The notes under the pieces were generated by a model. The model was not told the DNA's origin. It saw nothing but the letters and a program-made list of their open reading frames with translations, and did not search any database. A stretch of 64,000 nt of DNA from Elusimicrobiales bacterium (lineage in GTDB: Bacteria; Elusimicrobiota; Elusimicrobia; Elusimicrobiales; UBA9959): positions 64,890 to 128,889 of the forward strand of contig JAVHLJ010000003.1 of assembly GCA_031082205.1 (NCBI GenBank), in the 5' to 3' direction. A program made the translations under genes and the position numbers. Position 1 is the stretch's first letter. Each line of letters starts with the position of its first letter. This document shows positions 19,456 to 28,964 of the stretch, one piece after another.

Positions 19456-19977
19456 ATGAAAAAGAACAAGACCGAGTCCCTGGCCGCGGAAAAAGGCCTC
19501 TTCGTAATTTCCCTCACCCTCAACGGCCGCCCGGCCGAGTTCAGGGTAAAGCCCGGCGATTTCCTGCTGGACGCGCTGCGCGCCCACGGCTGGAAAGGCA
19601 CCAAGAAAGGCTGCGACACCGGCGACTGCGGCTCCTGCGCCGTGATGTTCAACGGCAAGCCGCGCCTGGCCTGCATGATCCCGGCCGTCACCGCCCACGG
19701 CGCCGTCGTAGGGACCATCGAGGGCGTAGGCACGGTGGACAAGCCCCACCCGGTGCAGGAGGCCTTCGTCGAGGCCGGCGCCGTGCAGTGCGGTTTCTGC
19801 ATACCGGGCATGGTCATCACCTCGAAGCACCTGCTCGAGAACGTCCCGGACCCGTCCGAGGCGCAGATAAAGAAGGCGCTCGACGGCAACCTCTGCCGCT
19901 GCACCGGCTACGTCAAGCAGATAGAGGCGGTAAAGATCGCCTCCAAGAAGCTCAGGACGAAGCGAGCCGCGAAATAA
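19456..19977 (+). CDS. XDH family 2Fe-2S (small) subunit, copy 2
   Basis: GCDTGDCGSCAVMFNG...QCGFCIPGMVI...LDGNLCRCTGYVKQIE. Confidence 0.93.
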   Translation: MKKNKTESLAAEKGLFVISLTLNGRPAEFRVKPGDFLLDALRAHGWKGTKKGCDTGDCGSCAVMFNGKPRLACMIPAVTAHGAVVGTIEGVGTVDKPHPVQEAFVEAGAVQCGFCIPGMVITSKHLLENVPDPSEAQIKKALDGNLCRCTGYVKQIEAVKIASKKLRTKRAAK

Positions 19978-20002
19978 GACCGGGCCATAACGGAGAACGA
20001 TC

Positions 20003-22318
20003 ATGGAAAAGAAAGATTTCAAGGTAGTCAATCAGCGCGTCGACAAGCAGGACGCCCTGGGCCTGGCCTGCGGCCACCCCGTCTTCGCCGACGACATGGA
20101 TTTCGCCGGCATGCTCTACGGCCGTCTGCTCTGGAGCCCCCACGCCCACGCCAGGATAAAGAAGATAGACGTCTCGGCCGCGATGAAAGTGCCCGGCGTC
20201 AAGGCCGTCCTGACCTGGAAGGACGTGCCGCGCGTGCTGCGCACCACGGCCGGCCAGGGCTATCCCGAGCCGTCCCCTTACGACACCTGCACGCTCGACA
20301 ACAAGGTGCGCTTCGTGGGCGACCGCGTCGCCGCCGTCGCCGCCGAGACGCCCGAGGCCGCGCAGGAGGCCCTGGGTCTCATAAAGGTGGATTACGAAGT
20401 GCTGCCCGCCCTGTTCGACCCGCTGCTGGCCGACAAGCCCGGCGCTCCGGTCATCCACGACGAGCCCGACGCCAAGAACATCCCCGACGCCAAAAAGAAC
20501 ATAGCCGCCAAGTTCGAGTTCGAAGTGAAGAACGGCGAATGGTTCAAGGACGCCGACTTCGTCTTCGAGAAGACCTACTCGATGCCGTACCTGCAGCATT
20601 GCGCCATCGAGAACCACACCGTCATCACCAGCCTCGACCATCACGGCCGCCTCGTGATACGCACCTCCACCCAGGTGCCGTTCCACGTGCGCCGCATAGT
20701 CGCCCAGGCCCTGCAGATCCCGGTCAAGAAGATACGCGTCATAAAGCCCCGCATAGGCGGCGGCTTCGGCTCCAAGCAGGAGGTGCTGCTCGAGGACATC
20801 TGCTCGGCGCTGACGCTCAAGACCGGCAAGCCGGTCAGGATAGAGTACAACCGAAAGGAGACCTTCGTCTCGTCGCGCACCCGCCATCCCGCGGTGGTGC
20901 GGCTCAAGACCGGCGTGAAGAAGGACGGCACCATCACCGACGCCGAGATGGATATCACGCTCAATACCGGCGCCTACGGCTCCCACGCGCTGACCGTCAT
21001 GATGTGCTCGGGCTCCCACACCATACCGATGTACAAGGTCGCCAATAACATAAAGTTCATCGGCAAGAGCGTCTACACCAACCTGCCGGTGGCCGGCGCC
21101 TACCGCGGCTACGGCGCGACCCAGGGCTTCTTCGCCTGGGAATCGCAGATGGACATCATGGCCGACGCCGTCGGCATGGACCGGATCGAGTTCCGCAAGC
21201 GCAACTATATCCGCCTCGGCGAGGGTTCGCCGGTCTTCAAGGCCATGGGCGAGGGGCGCGAGGGCGTCGAGCAGGTCATCACCTCCACCGGACTCTACGA
21301 ATGCATCGAAGAGGGCATGAAGGCCATCAAGTGGAAGGAAAAGAAGGAAAAGTACCGCCACCAGACGGGGCCGGTACGCCGCGGCCTGGGCATGTGCGGC
21401 CTGATGCAGGGCTCCGGCATCCCGGAAGTGGACATGGGCTGCGCCACCATCAAGATGAACGAGGACGGCTCTTTCAACCTGCTGATGGGCGCGGCCGACC
21501 TGGGCACCGGCTCGGACACGATACTGTCGCAGATAGCGGCCGAGGTGCTGGGCGTCAAGGTGACGGATATCATCGCCCATTCCTCGGACACCGACATCAC
21601 GCCTTTCGACGTGGGCGCCTACGCCTCGTCGACGACCTTCATCTCCGGCGGCGCGGTCAAGAAGGCCGCCGAGCGGGTGCGCGAGATGATAATCGAGGTC
21701 GGCGCGAAGATACTTGAGAAGAAGAAAGAGGACCTGAGGCTGGAAGGGGGGAAGGTCGTCGCCAGGGACGGGGCCTCCTGCTCCCTGTCCGAGGTGGCCA
21801 ACACCTCGCTGTACTATTACAACCAGCACCAGATAACGGCCTCCGCCTCGCATTTCGGCCACACCTCGCCGCCGCCCTTCGCGGCGCATTTCGCCGAGGT
21901 GGAAGTGGACACCGAGACGGGCAAGGTGAGGATACTGGACTATGTCTCCTGCGTGGACTGCGGCACCGCCATCAACCCGACGCTGGCCGAGGGCCAGAAC
22001 GACGGCGCCACGCTCAACGGCATAGGGCATACGCTCAGCGAGGAGATGGAGTTCTCGTCGGCCGGCACGCCGCTCAACGCCAGCTTCAGGCGCTACAAGA
22101 TCCCCAGCACCGAGGACCTGCCGCCGATGAAGACGATAATCATCCCGACCTTCGAGCCCAACGGCCCTTTCGGCGCCAAGTCGGTCTCGGAGATAGGCAT
22201 CAACGGCCCGCTGCCGGCCGTCGCCAACGCGATAGCCGACGCGACCGGCGCCCGCCTCTACGACGGCCCGTTCACGCCTGACAAGGTCCTGCGGGCCGTG
22301 AAGAACAGGGCGTCCTGA
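20003..22318 (+). CDS. Xanthine dehydrogenase family protein, molybdopterin-binding (large) subunit, copy 2
   Basis: RIGGGFGSKQEV, VAGAYRGYGATQGFFAWESQMD, AADLGTGSDTILSQIAAEVL, FGAKSVSEIGINGPLPAVANAI (conserved Glu). Confidence 0.93.
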   Translation: MEKKDFKVVNQRVDKQDALGLACGHPVFADDMDFAGMLYGRLLWSPHAHARIKKIDVSAAMKVPGVKAVLTWKDVPRVLRTTAGQGYPEPSPYDTCTLDNKVRFVGDRVAAVAAETPEAAQEALGLIKVDYEVLPALFDPLLADKPGAPVIHDEPDAKNIPDAKKNIAAKFEFEVKNGEWFKDADFVFEKTYSMPYLQHCAIENHTVITSLDHHGRLVIRTSTQVPFHVRRIVAQALQIPVKKIRVIKPRIGGGFGSKQEVLLEDICSALTLKTGKPVRIEYNRKETFVSSRTRHPAVVRLKTGVKKDGTITDAEMDITLNTGAYGSHALTVMMCSGSHTIPMYKVANNIKFIGKSVYTNLPVAGAYRGYGATQGFFAWESQMDIMADAVGMDRIEFRKRNYIRLGEGSPVFKAMGEGREGVEQVITSTGLYECIEEGMKAIKWKEKKEKYRHQTGPVRRGLGMCGLMQGSGIPEVDMGCATIKMNEDGSFNLLMGAADLGTGSDTILSQIAAEVLGVKVTDIIAHSSDTDITPFDVGAYASSTTFISGGAVKKAAERVREMIIEVGAKILEKKKEDLRLEGGKVVARDGASCSLSEVANTSLYYYNQHQITASASHFGHTSPPPFAAHFAEVEVDTETGKVRILDYVSCVDCGTAINPTLAEGQNDGATLNGIGHTLSEEMEFSSAGTPLNASFRRYKIPSTEDLPPMKTIIIPTFEPNGPFGAKSVSEIGINGPLPAVANAIADATGARLYDGPFTPDKVLRAVKNRAS

Positions 22319-22325
22319 CCCCGGC

Positions 22326-23627
22326 ATGAGGATCCCGTCCTGCGCCCTCTTCCTGACGCTGTGCTGCGCCGCCGCATCCGCGCAGGAGGGGGGCGCAGCT
22401 TTTACGCCCAGGGCCTATATCTCCGCCGTCCTCGAGGCCTCGCCGGCCATGGCCAGGGCGGAACTGACCCTGGCCCGGGCCAGGAACGAGTACAGGGCCG
22501 CCGTGCTGGACGCGGCGCTGCCTTCCTTCTCGCTCTCGCTCTCGGGCAGCCTCTATGACGACGCCGACACGCGCCTTCGCCTGGAGCGGGGGGATTTTAC
22601 CTCGTCGCTGTCGGCCGCCTGGAACCTTTACGATTCGGCCTCCGGGCCGGTGCGCAGGATAAGGACGGCCCGGCTGGACTACGGGCAGGCTGAACTCACC
22701 TACCTGATAGCCAGGCAGGAGGAAGCCCTCAAGGCCCTCAGCCGGTTCTATGCCCTCTATTCCGCCCGCGGGAGGGTGGCCGCCGCCAAAGCCAATCTGT
22801 CCTCCCGCGAGCGCCAGTACAAGGATACCAACGACCAGTACCAGTCGGGCACGCGCAGCCGCATCGAGGTGATGCAGAGCGAGGGCGACAAGCTGCAGAG
22901 CGAGCTCTCGCTGGCCCAGGCGGAGACGGCGGGGATAAAGGCGCTGATGGCCTTCAACGAGCTGATCAACGCGGACCCCGTCGCCCCGGCGGAGGTGGAG
23001 GTCAGCACCGCCGTTCCCGACATAACCCTGCCCCTGCCGCCCTCGGACGCCGTAAAAGCGCTGGAGAGCAATTTCAGCCTGCGCCGCCGCAGGCTGGCCC
23101 TGGAAAAGACCAAGATCACCACCCGCAACGCCGTGGCGGCGGAACTGCCGCGCCTGCGGCTGGACGCCTCGTGGCAGAAGTCCGGCCTGGGGGTGATCGG
23201 AGAGCCCGCCTACGGCGGAGCCGGCAATCCGGACTACGGCCTTCGCGCCTCCCTGTCGTTCCCATTCGGTTTCTTCTGGGCGCAGAACGCGCTTGAAATA
23301 AGCCGTACTCGCGACTCGCTCAGTTCGGCCGAAGCCGACCTCCGGGACGCCGAGCGCGCCCTCCGCACCGAGGTGCTGACTGCGCAGAAGGAGATAGAGC
23401 TCCAGGTCAGGTCGCGCGACCTGCTCGAATTCCAGGTGAAGACGCAGAAGGAGTCCACCGACAACCTGCTTTCGGAATATTCGCTGGGAGGAGCCAACAT
23501 GCTGCAGCTCGACACCGCCCAGACCAAACTGCTCGATTCCACGAACGGCCGCATAGCGGCCATAAACGCCCTGGATATAGCCCTGGCCGGGTACAGGGCC
23601 CTGCTCGGGGAAAGGATATGGGAATGA
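22326..23627 (+). CDS. TolC family outer membrane efflux protein
   Basis: Signal peptide; long helical segments (LTLARARNEYRAAVLDAALPSFSLSLS...; QYQSGTRSRIEVMQSEGDKLQSELSLAQAE; SEYSLGGANMLQLDTAQTKLLD). Confidence 0.88.
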   Translation: MRIPSCALFLTLCCAAASAQEGGAAFTPRAYISAVLEASPAMARAELTLARARNEYRAAVLDAALPSFSLSLSGSLYDDADTRLRLERGDFTSSLSAAWNLYDSASGPVRRIRTARLDYGQAELTYLIARQEEALKALSRFYALYSARGRVAAAKANLSSRERQYKDTNDQYQSGTRSRIEVMQSEGDKLQSELSLAQAETAGIKALMAFNELINADPVAPAEVEVSTAVPDITLPLPPSDAVKALESNFSLRRRRLALEKTKITTRNAVAAELPRLRLDASWQKSGLGVIGEPAYGGAGNPDYGLRASLSFPFGFFWAQNALEISRTRDSLSSAEADLRDAERALRTEVLTAQKEIELQVRSRDLLEFQVKTQKESTDNLLSEYSLGGANMLQLDTAQTKLLDSTNGRIAAINALDIALAGYRALLGERIWE

Positions 23628-24541
23628 AAAAGACGCTCAAGACCGCTTTTTGGGCCGTGCTCCTTCTCCTGGCCCTGTCGGCCGCTTTCTACGGATATGG
23701 CCGCTACAGCCGCATGCTGGTCAGGCCGGACATAGAGGACTTCCTGCGTACCGTAGAACAAGGGGAGCTCAAGCTGGATATGCAGGAATCCGGGGAGCTG
23801 GTCTCGCGCGACAGCGTGGACGTATTCCCTCCCGGCCGCGGCTTCATAGTCGAGATAACGAAGAAGGAAGGGGAGTACGTCGGGAAAGGCGAGAAGATAA
23901 TGATGTTCAAGGGCGGCGAGCGCATAGACTCGGACCAGTACGTCCCCGTGCCCGTCACCGCCCCCCGCGAGGGCCTGCTGACCAGGTGCGTCGGCATGAG
24001 GGGGTCGAGCGACGCCGAGATAAGGGAGGGGAACCGCGTCTCGGGGCCGACCAACTGCGTGGCCCGCGTGGTGGACATGGGGACGCTGGCCGTCAACCTC
24101 CAGATCAGCGAGATAGACATCTACAAGCTCAGGCCCGGCATGCCGGTGACCATAACCTTCACCGCCATCCCCGGCGAGAAGTTCGCCGGGAGGGTGGACG
24201 TCATCTCGCCGATGGCCGAAGTCCGCTCCGGCACCTGGGGCAGCACCACCAAGGTGTTCCGGGTGGTCATAAGCATCGACCGCCCCACCCAGAAGATGCG
24301 CGTCGGCATGAGCGCGGTGGTCACCGCCAATCTCAAGGCCAAGCGGGACGCCGTCAAGGCGCCCATCGAGGTCCTTTTCCAGGAAGGCCTGAATTACTAC
24401 GTTTACCGCCGAAAACAGGGCTACGAGTACGACAAGGTCCAGGTTTTTCCGGGGCTCAGGTCGGAATCGGAAGTGGAACTCAAAGGCGAGGTTAAACCGG
24501 GCGACGTGCTCTTCACCGCCCGGCCGGAGACCCTCAGATAG
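23618..24541 (+). CDS. HlyD-type periplasmic adaptor (membrane fusion protein)
   Basis: Single N-terminal TM, GFIVEITKKEGEYVGKGEKIMMF (lipoyl-like), VTAPREGLLT, LRPGMPVTITFTAIPGEKFAGRVDVISPMAE. Confidence 0.82.
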   Translation: MGMKKTLKTAFWAVLLLLALSAAFYGYGRYSRMLVRPDIEDFLRTVEQGELKLDMQESGELVSRDSVDVFPPGRGFIVEITKKEGEYVGKGEKIMMFKGGERIDSDQYVPVPVTAPREGLLTRCVGMRGSSDAEIREGNRVSGPTNCVARVVDMGTLAVNLQISEIDIYKLRPGMPVTITFTAIPGEKFAGRVDVISPMAEVRSGTWGSTTKVFRVVISIDRPTQKMRVGMSAVVTANLKAKRDAVKAPIEVLFQEGLNYYVYRRKQGYEYDKVQVFPGLRSESEVELKGEVKPGDVLFTARPETLR

Positions 24542-25222
24542 ATGATACTCTGCCGCGGCCTCGAGAAGATATACGAGGGCGGAAAGTCCGGCTGGCCGGC
24601 GCTCCGCGGAGTCTCTTTTTCAATAGAGCCGGGCGAGTTCGTGGCGGTGACCGGCCCTTCCGGCTGCGGCAAGTCCACGCTGCTCAACATACTCGGGCTG
24701 CTCGACGAGCCGAGCGGCGGCGCCTACGAGCTCGGCGGGCTGGACGCCTCGCGCATGTCCGACGGCGAGCGCTCCCGCGCGCGCCTTCACCGGATCGGTT
24801 TCGTTTTCCAGGCCTTCCATCTTCTCAACCGGCTATCCGCGCTGGAGAACGTCTGCCTGCCCATGATGTACGCGGGCGAGACCTCCGACGGCATGCGCCG
24901 CAGGGCGCACGAACTGCTGGCGCGCGTCGGCCTCAAAGGGAAGGAGCGCAAGACCCCGCTGGAACTCTCCGGAGGCGAGCGCCAGCGCGTGGCCATAGCC
25001 AGGGCCCTGGCCAATTCCCCGAAGCTGCTGCTGGCGGACGAGCCCACGGGCAACCTCGACTCCGCCTCCAGCCGGGAGATAATGGACATACTCTTCGAAC
25101 TGGGCCGCGGGGGGATGACCGTCATCATGGTGACCCACGACCGGGAACTGGCGGCCCGGGCCGGCAGGGATATCCGCATGCGCGACGGGAAAATAGAAGC
25201 CCACAGGGGCGGGGATAAATGA
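24542..25222 (+). CDS. ABC transporter ATP-binding protein (MacB/LolD type)
   Basis: VTGPSGCGKSTLLNILGLLD, LSGGERQRVAIARALANSPKLLLADEPTGNLDS. Confidence 0.95.
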   Translation: MILCRGLEKIYEGGKSGWPALRGVSFSIEPGEFVAVTGPSGCGKSTLLNILGLLDEPSGGAYELGGLDASRMSDGERSRARLHRIGFVFQAFHLLNRLSALENVCLPMMYAGETSDGMRRRAHELLARVGLKGKERKTPLELSGGERQRVAIARALANSPKLLLADEPTGNLDSASSREIMDILFELGRGGMTVIMVTHDRELAARAGRDIRMRDGKIEAHRGGDK

Positions 25223-26517
25223 CCCGCGCCCTCTATAACGCCGCCCGCACGGGGCTCGCCGAGATACTGGCCCACAAGACCCGCTCCACGCTGAGCTTCC
25301 TGGCCATCGCGGCCGGCTCCGTGGTCTTCATAGACGCTTTTTCCGCCATAGTCGCCACCTACGCCCGCCTGGAGAGCCAGAAAGAGGTCTCGGGCATGGC
25401 AAGGATGAAGATCTCTCAGAACAACAGCCGCAGCGTCGCCGACGTGGACGATTACCAGCCTCCGCCAGTGATAACTTACGACGACGTGCTGCGCCTGAAG
25501 GAGAGGGTCCCGGGTCTTTACATGGTCTCCCCGGAGGGGACCAACTGGCGGAACGTCCTGGAGTACGACGGGCAGCGGGTCCTGACCCGCGTGGCGGGGA
25601 TAACCCCGGAGTGGCGGAAACGCGACTTCGTATACGACCTCAAGGGCCGCTTCATCGACTGGCACGACGTGGACCAGAAGCTGCGCGTCTGCGTCCTTGT
25701 GCGGCCGGCTCCGCCGGAGCCCTCCAACGCCTTCTTCAAGACCATGCGGCAGAAATACAACTACATGGGCGGCTACGACATGCTGGTCACCCATAACGAC
25801 CTGCTGGGCCGCGTTATAAAGATAGACGGGATCAATTTCACCGTCATAGGCGTCCTCGACGAACTGCCGCCCTCCCGCAAGCCGCCCCGCATCTGGTGGT
25901 CCGGCGGGGACTACAAGGCCCTGGCTCCGGTCACGACGCTCATGCATTACGGCGTACTGCGCTCCCATAATTCGCTTGACGTGAGCATAGACGCCGGGGA
26001 CGAAAAGGGTTTCGACGAGGCCATGCGGCTGGTGCGCAACTTCCTCAAGGTCCGTTTCGGCGACGAGGATTTCTTCGTGGTCGAGAACCAGATGGACGCG
26101 ATAAAGGAGAGCATGTCCCGGAACATAAGTTCCTCGCTGGTCACCATCTCCCTCGGGATGCTGGCCTTCATCGCGGGCGGTATAGGCATAATGAACGTGA
26201 CTCTGGCGACCGTTTTCGCCCGCACCAAAGAGATAGGCGTGCGCAGGGCCATCGGCGCCGGCCGCGGGGACATCATGCTCCAGTTCATAGTGGAGGCCGT
26301 GATGCTGGGGCTTATCGGCGGGCTCCTGGGAACCGCCCTGGGCTGGTTCTGGGGCGTTCCGGCCAAGGTCATGCTGGGCATGCCCCCCAGCCCCATAAAG
26401 GTATGGATGCCGCTGGTCTCGGTCTTCATAGCGGCGCTGACGGCTTTCGTCTTCGCCATCTATCCCGCCTGGGTGGCCGCCGGCCTCAAACCCGCCGAGG
26501 CGCTGAGGGCCGAATGA
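25219..26517 (+). CDS. ABC transporter permease (MacB/FtsX type)
   Basis: N-terminal TM, large periplasmic domain, C-terminal FtsX: IGIMNVTLATVFARTKEIGVRRAIGAGRGDIMLQFIVEAVMLGLIGG. Confidence 0.93.
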   Translation: MTRALYNAARTGLAEILAHKTRSTLSFLAIAAGSVVFIDAFSAIVATYARLESQKEVSGMARMKISQNNSRSVADVDDYQPPPVITYDDVLRLKERVPGLYMVSPEGTNWRNVLEYDGQRVLTRVAGITPEWRKRDFVYDLKGRFIDWHDVDQKLRVCVLVRPAPPEPSNAFFKTMRQKYNYMGGYDMLVTHNDLLGRVIKIDGINFTVIGVLDELPPSRKPPRIWWSGGDYKALAPVTTLMHYGVLRSHNSLDVSIDAGDEKGFDEAMRLVRNFLKVRFGDEDFFVVENQMDAIKESMSRNISSSLVTISLGMLAFIAGGIGIMNVTLATVFARTKEIGVRRAIGAGRGDIMLQFIVEAVMLGLIGGLLGTALGWFWGVPAKVMLGMPPSPIKVWMPLVSVFIAALTAFVFAIYPAWVAAGLKPAEALRAE

Positions 26518-28241
26518 CAGGGGAACCCGGCCGGACCCGCCTCCTGGCCCTGGCCGCCGCCGCGGGGCTGCTTTTCCACCTCTGGGCCGGCTTCTCTTTC
26601 ATAAAGTCCGCCGCCCCCACATACGACGAGCCGGTGCACCTGGCCAGCGGGTATTCGTACATCAAGACCGGGCGCTACGCCCTCAATATCATGGACCACC
26701 CGCCTTTCTCGGAGATGCTCTCGGCGCTGCCGCTGCTTTTCAGGTCCCCGGAAACTTTCCTCACGCATCCCTATTTCGACCGCAGGATGCCGTACCATTA
26801 TTCCGATTATTTCCTCTACAACAACACCGTGTCGCCGGAGGGTCTCCTGGGCCCGGCGCGGGCCTTCGGTTTCCTCGTATGGACCGCCGGGTTCTCCGCC
26901 GTCATCTTCCTGTTCTGCCTTAAACTCCATTCGCCGGCGGCCGGCTTCGCGGCCCTGGCCGTATACTATTTCCTGCCGGTGTTCATCTCAAATAACGCCC
27001 TCGTGACCACGGACTCGGCCGCGGCCCTGTTCTACGCGGCCTCGCTGCTGGCGGGGCTGCTCTTCGCGCTCAAGGCCTACGGCCGGGAGGCGCTCTTCCC
27101 CCGCCGCGAGATGCTGCTGGCCGCCGCCTGCTCCGGGCTGGCCATGGCTTCAAAGTTCAGCATGTTCGTCGTGCCGCCGCTCGTCTCCGGCCTCTGGATC
27201 CTGCACATGCTCTTCTTCAGCCCCCGGCGGGAGGGAGGGAGGGTATTCCTCCACGCGCTGCTTTATTGCGGACTCTCCCTGGCCGCCCTCGCCCTGGTCT
27301 ACAGGGGGGACCTGCCGCTTTACTTCGAGGGGCTCAACGCCACCATAGAGCGCCTGGGGGCGGGACGCCCCTCCTTTTCCATGGGCGTGCAGTCGATGGA
27401 GGGGGTCTGGTGGTACTTCCCGGCCGTATTCCTGCTCAAGAACCCGGCCGCTTTCCTGATGTTCCTCGCCGCCGGCCTGGCGGCCGCTTTCCGCGGCCGC
27501 GGACCGGCGCTGCTCTGGCTGGTACTGCCCTTTGTTTTCTATTTCGCCTCCTCCTTCGCTTCGAAGGTGCAGATCGGAGTCAGGCATCTGCTGCCGGCCA
27601 TGCCGCTGGCGGCGGCCCTGGCTGGCTTCGGCCTGGCCGCGCTGCTGTCGCGCCGCCGGGCGGCGCTTCTGACCCTGCCGGCCGCGGCTTTTTCCGTCTT
27701 CTTCGTGATCTCGTCCCATCCTTCCTACCTGGCCTATTTCAGCGAGGCGGCGGGGGGGAAGAAGAACGGCTGGAAGTATTTCACGGACTCCAATCTCGAC
27801 TGGGGTCAGGACCTGAAGACGCTGGGGGAGAAGCTGCGGTCGGAGGGTTCGCCGCCCGTGGTATTCTCCTATTTCGGCGTAGGCCGGCCGGAACATTACG
27901 GCATGAAATACCTGCCGCTGGGAGTCGTGACGAACGTTAACGAGATAGGCGAGACCTCCCACGCCGGGGACCTGTGCGCCTCTGAGCGGCGCCTGCTGGC
28001 CGTTTCGGCCACCAACCTGATGGGCACGTATTATCCCGATCAGGACAGGTTCGGCTGGCTCTGGGGCCGCGAACCCTATTTTTCCGCCGGGGATTCCATC
28101 TTTCTCTACGATCTGGCCGGGGACGCCGCGGCGCTGGAGAAGGCCGCCGGCCTCCTGCTCAGGTCCGGCCATCCCCGCGAAGCGGCCTGTTGGCGGGACG
28201 GGGGCAGGCCTTTACTTTTGACGTCAAAAGTAAAGACCTGA
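26514..28241 (+). CDS. Multi-pass membrane glycosyltransferase-like protein (GT39/PMT-like)
   Basis: TYDEPVHLASGYSYIKTGRYALNIMDHPPFSEML plus many TM segments; ATGA overlap with the permease. Confidence 0.7.
   Translation: MTGEPGRTRLLALAAAAGLLFHLWAGFSFIKSAAPTYDEPVHLASGYSYIKTGRYALNIMDHPPFSEMLSALPLLFRSPETFLTHPYFDRRMPYHYSDYFLYNNTVSPEGLLGPARAFGFLVWTAGFSAVIFLFCLKLHSPAAGFAALAVYYFLPVFISNNALVTTDSAAALFYAASLLAGLLFALKAYGREALFPRREMLLAAACSGLAMASKFSMFVVPPLVSGLWILHMLFFSPRREGGRVFLHALLYCGLSLAALALVYRGDLPLYFEGLNATIERLGAGRPSFSMGVQSMEGVWWYFPAVFLLKNPAAFLMFLAAGLAAAFRGRGPALLWLVLPFVFYFASSFASKVQIGVRHLLPAMPLAAALAGFGLAALLSRRRAALLTLPAAAFSVFFVISSHPSYLAYFSEAAGGKKNGWKYFTDSNLDWGQDLKTLGEKLRSEGSPPVVFSYFGVGRPEHYGMKYLPLGVVTNVNEIGETSHAGDLCASERRLLAVSATNLMGTYYPDQDRFGWLWGREPYFSAGDSIFLYDLAGDAAALEKAAGLLLRSGHPREAACWRDGGRPLLLTSKVKT
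28211..28234. repeat. Perfect 24-nt palindrome TTTACTTTTGACGTCAAAAGTAAA (REP-like)
   Basis: Read directly; flanked by AGGCC/GACCT, giving near symmetry over ~34 nt, followed by GACCTGACCCC. Confidence 0.85.
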
Positions 28242-28267
28242 CCCCTTCGGCGCGGTCCCTCCGCCGC

Positions 28268-28305
28268 AAAAAGAAAAGGCCGGGTCTCCCCGGCCTTTCT
28301 TTTTG
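28268..28305. terminator. Bidirectional rho-independent terminator between convergent genes
   Basis: AAAGAAAAGGCCGGG-TCTC-CCCGGCCTTTCTTTTT: GC stem with A-run/T-run on both sides. Confidence 0.85.
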
Positions 28306-28319
28306 AACGGACCAAGGTC

Positions 28320-28481
28320 TCAGCTTTCGGGCTGGAACTCGTCCTTGCCCACCGCGCAGACGGGGCAGACCCAGCCCTCCGGGACTTTCTCCCAAGGCGT
28401 GCCGGGGGGAACGCCGTTGTCCGGATCGCCCGCCTCGGGGTCGTAGATATAGCCGCAGACCTTGCATACGTACTTTTTCAT
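28320..28481 (-). CDS. Rubredoxin
   Basis: [53 protein letters not shown] (two CxxC motifs); not listed in the ORF track because short. Confidence 0.96.
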   Translation of the reverse strand: MKKYVCKVCGYIYDPEAGDPDNGVPPGTPWEKVPEGWVCPVCAVGKDEFQPES

Positions 28482-28504
28482 GACAGCTCCTTCGCCCCGA
28501 GGGG

Positions 28505-28957
28505 CTATTTTTTCTTGAGCAGGGCGGACAGGGCGGAGATATGGCTCATCTCCTCCCGTATTATCCGCCCTACGCCGTCGGCCCCGGCGGGGTCGTTGAC
28601 GGCTTCCTTGAGTCCCAGGTAGAACAGCACGGAGTCCTTTTCGAAGCCTATGGCCAGCTTGAGCGCCTCCGCGGGCGAGGCCGGGACGTCCTCCGGCTTC
28701 TCCGGGAATACCGCCGAGTCCGCCAGGGCGATGAGCTCGCCCGCCAGCGGGCTGGGCTCGAAGTCCGGGAATTGGGCGTCCAGCAGCGACAGGAAATATT
28801 TCCCGTGCTCCGTCTCGTATTCCGCCAGTTTTATGAAAAGGGCGGCGGTCTCCGGGTCCCGGGACCCGGCGGCGGCCGCCCTGTAGAAATCGGCGCCCCT
28901 GTCCTCCATGCGGACGGCCAGCTGCAGCGCCTCTTCCTGCGAATAGTACAGCTTCAT
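28505..28957 (-). CDS. Ferritin-like/rubrerythrin-type diiron domain protein
   Basis: [20 protein letters not shown]...[12 protein letters not shown]...[18 protein letters not shown]...[14 protein letters not shown]. Confidence 0.85.
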   Translation of the reverse strand: MKLYYSQEEALQLAVRMEDRGADFYRAAAAGSRDPETAALFIKLAEYETEHGKYFLSLLDAQFPDFEPSPLAGELIALADSAVFPEKPEDVPASPAEALKLAIGFEKDSVLFYLGLKEAVNDPAGADGVGRIIREEMSHISALSALLKKK

Positions 28958-28964
28958 CGCGGGC

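Noticed and set aside
19952-22327. 791-aa minus-strand ORF opposite the second XDH large subunit
   Set aside because: Shadow ORF; low-complexity composition and no domain motifs, whereas the plus strand encodes a recognisable XDH.
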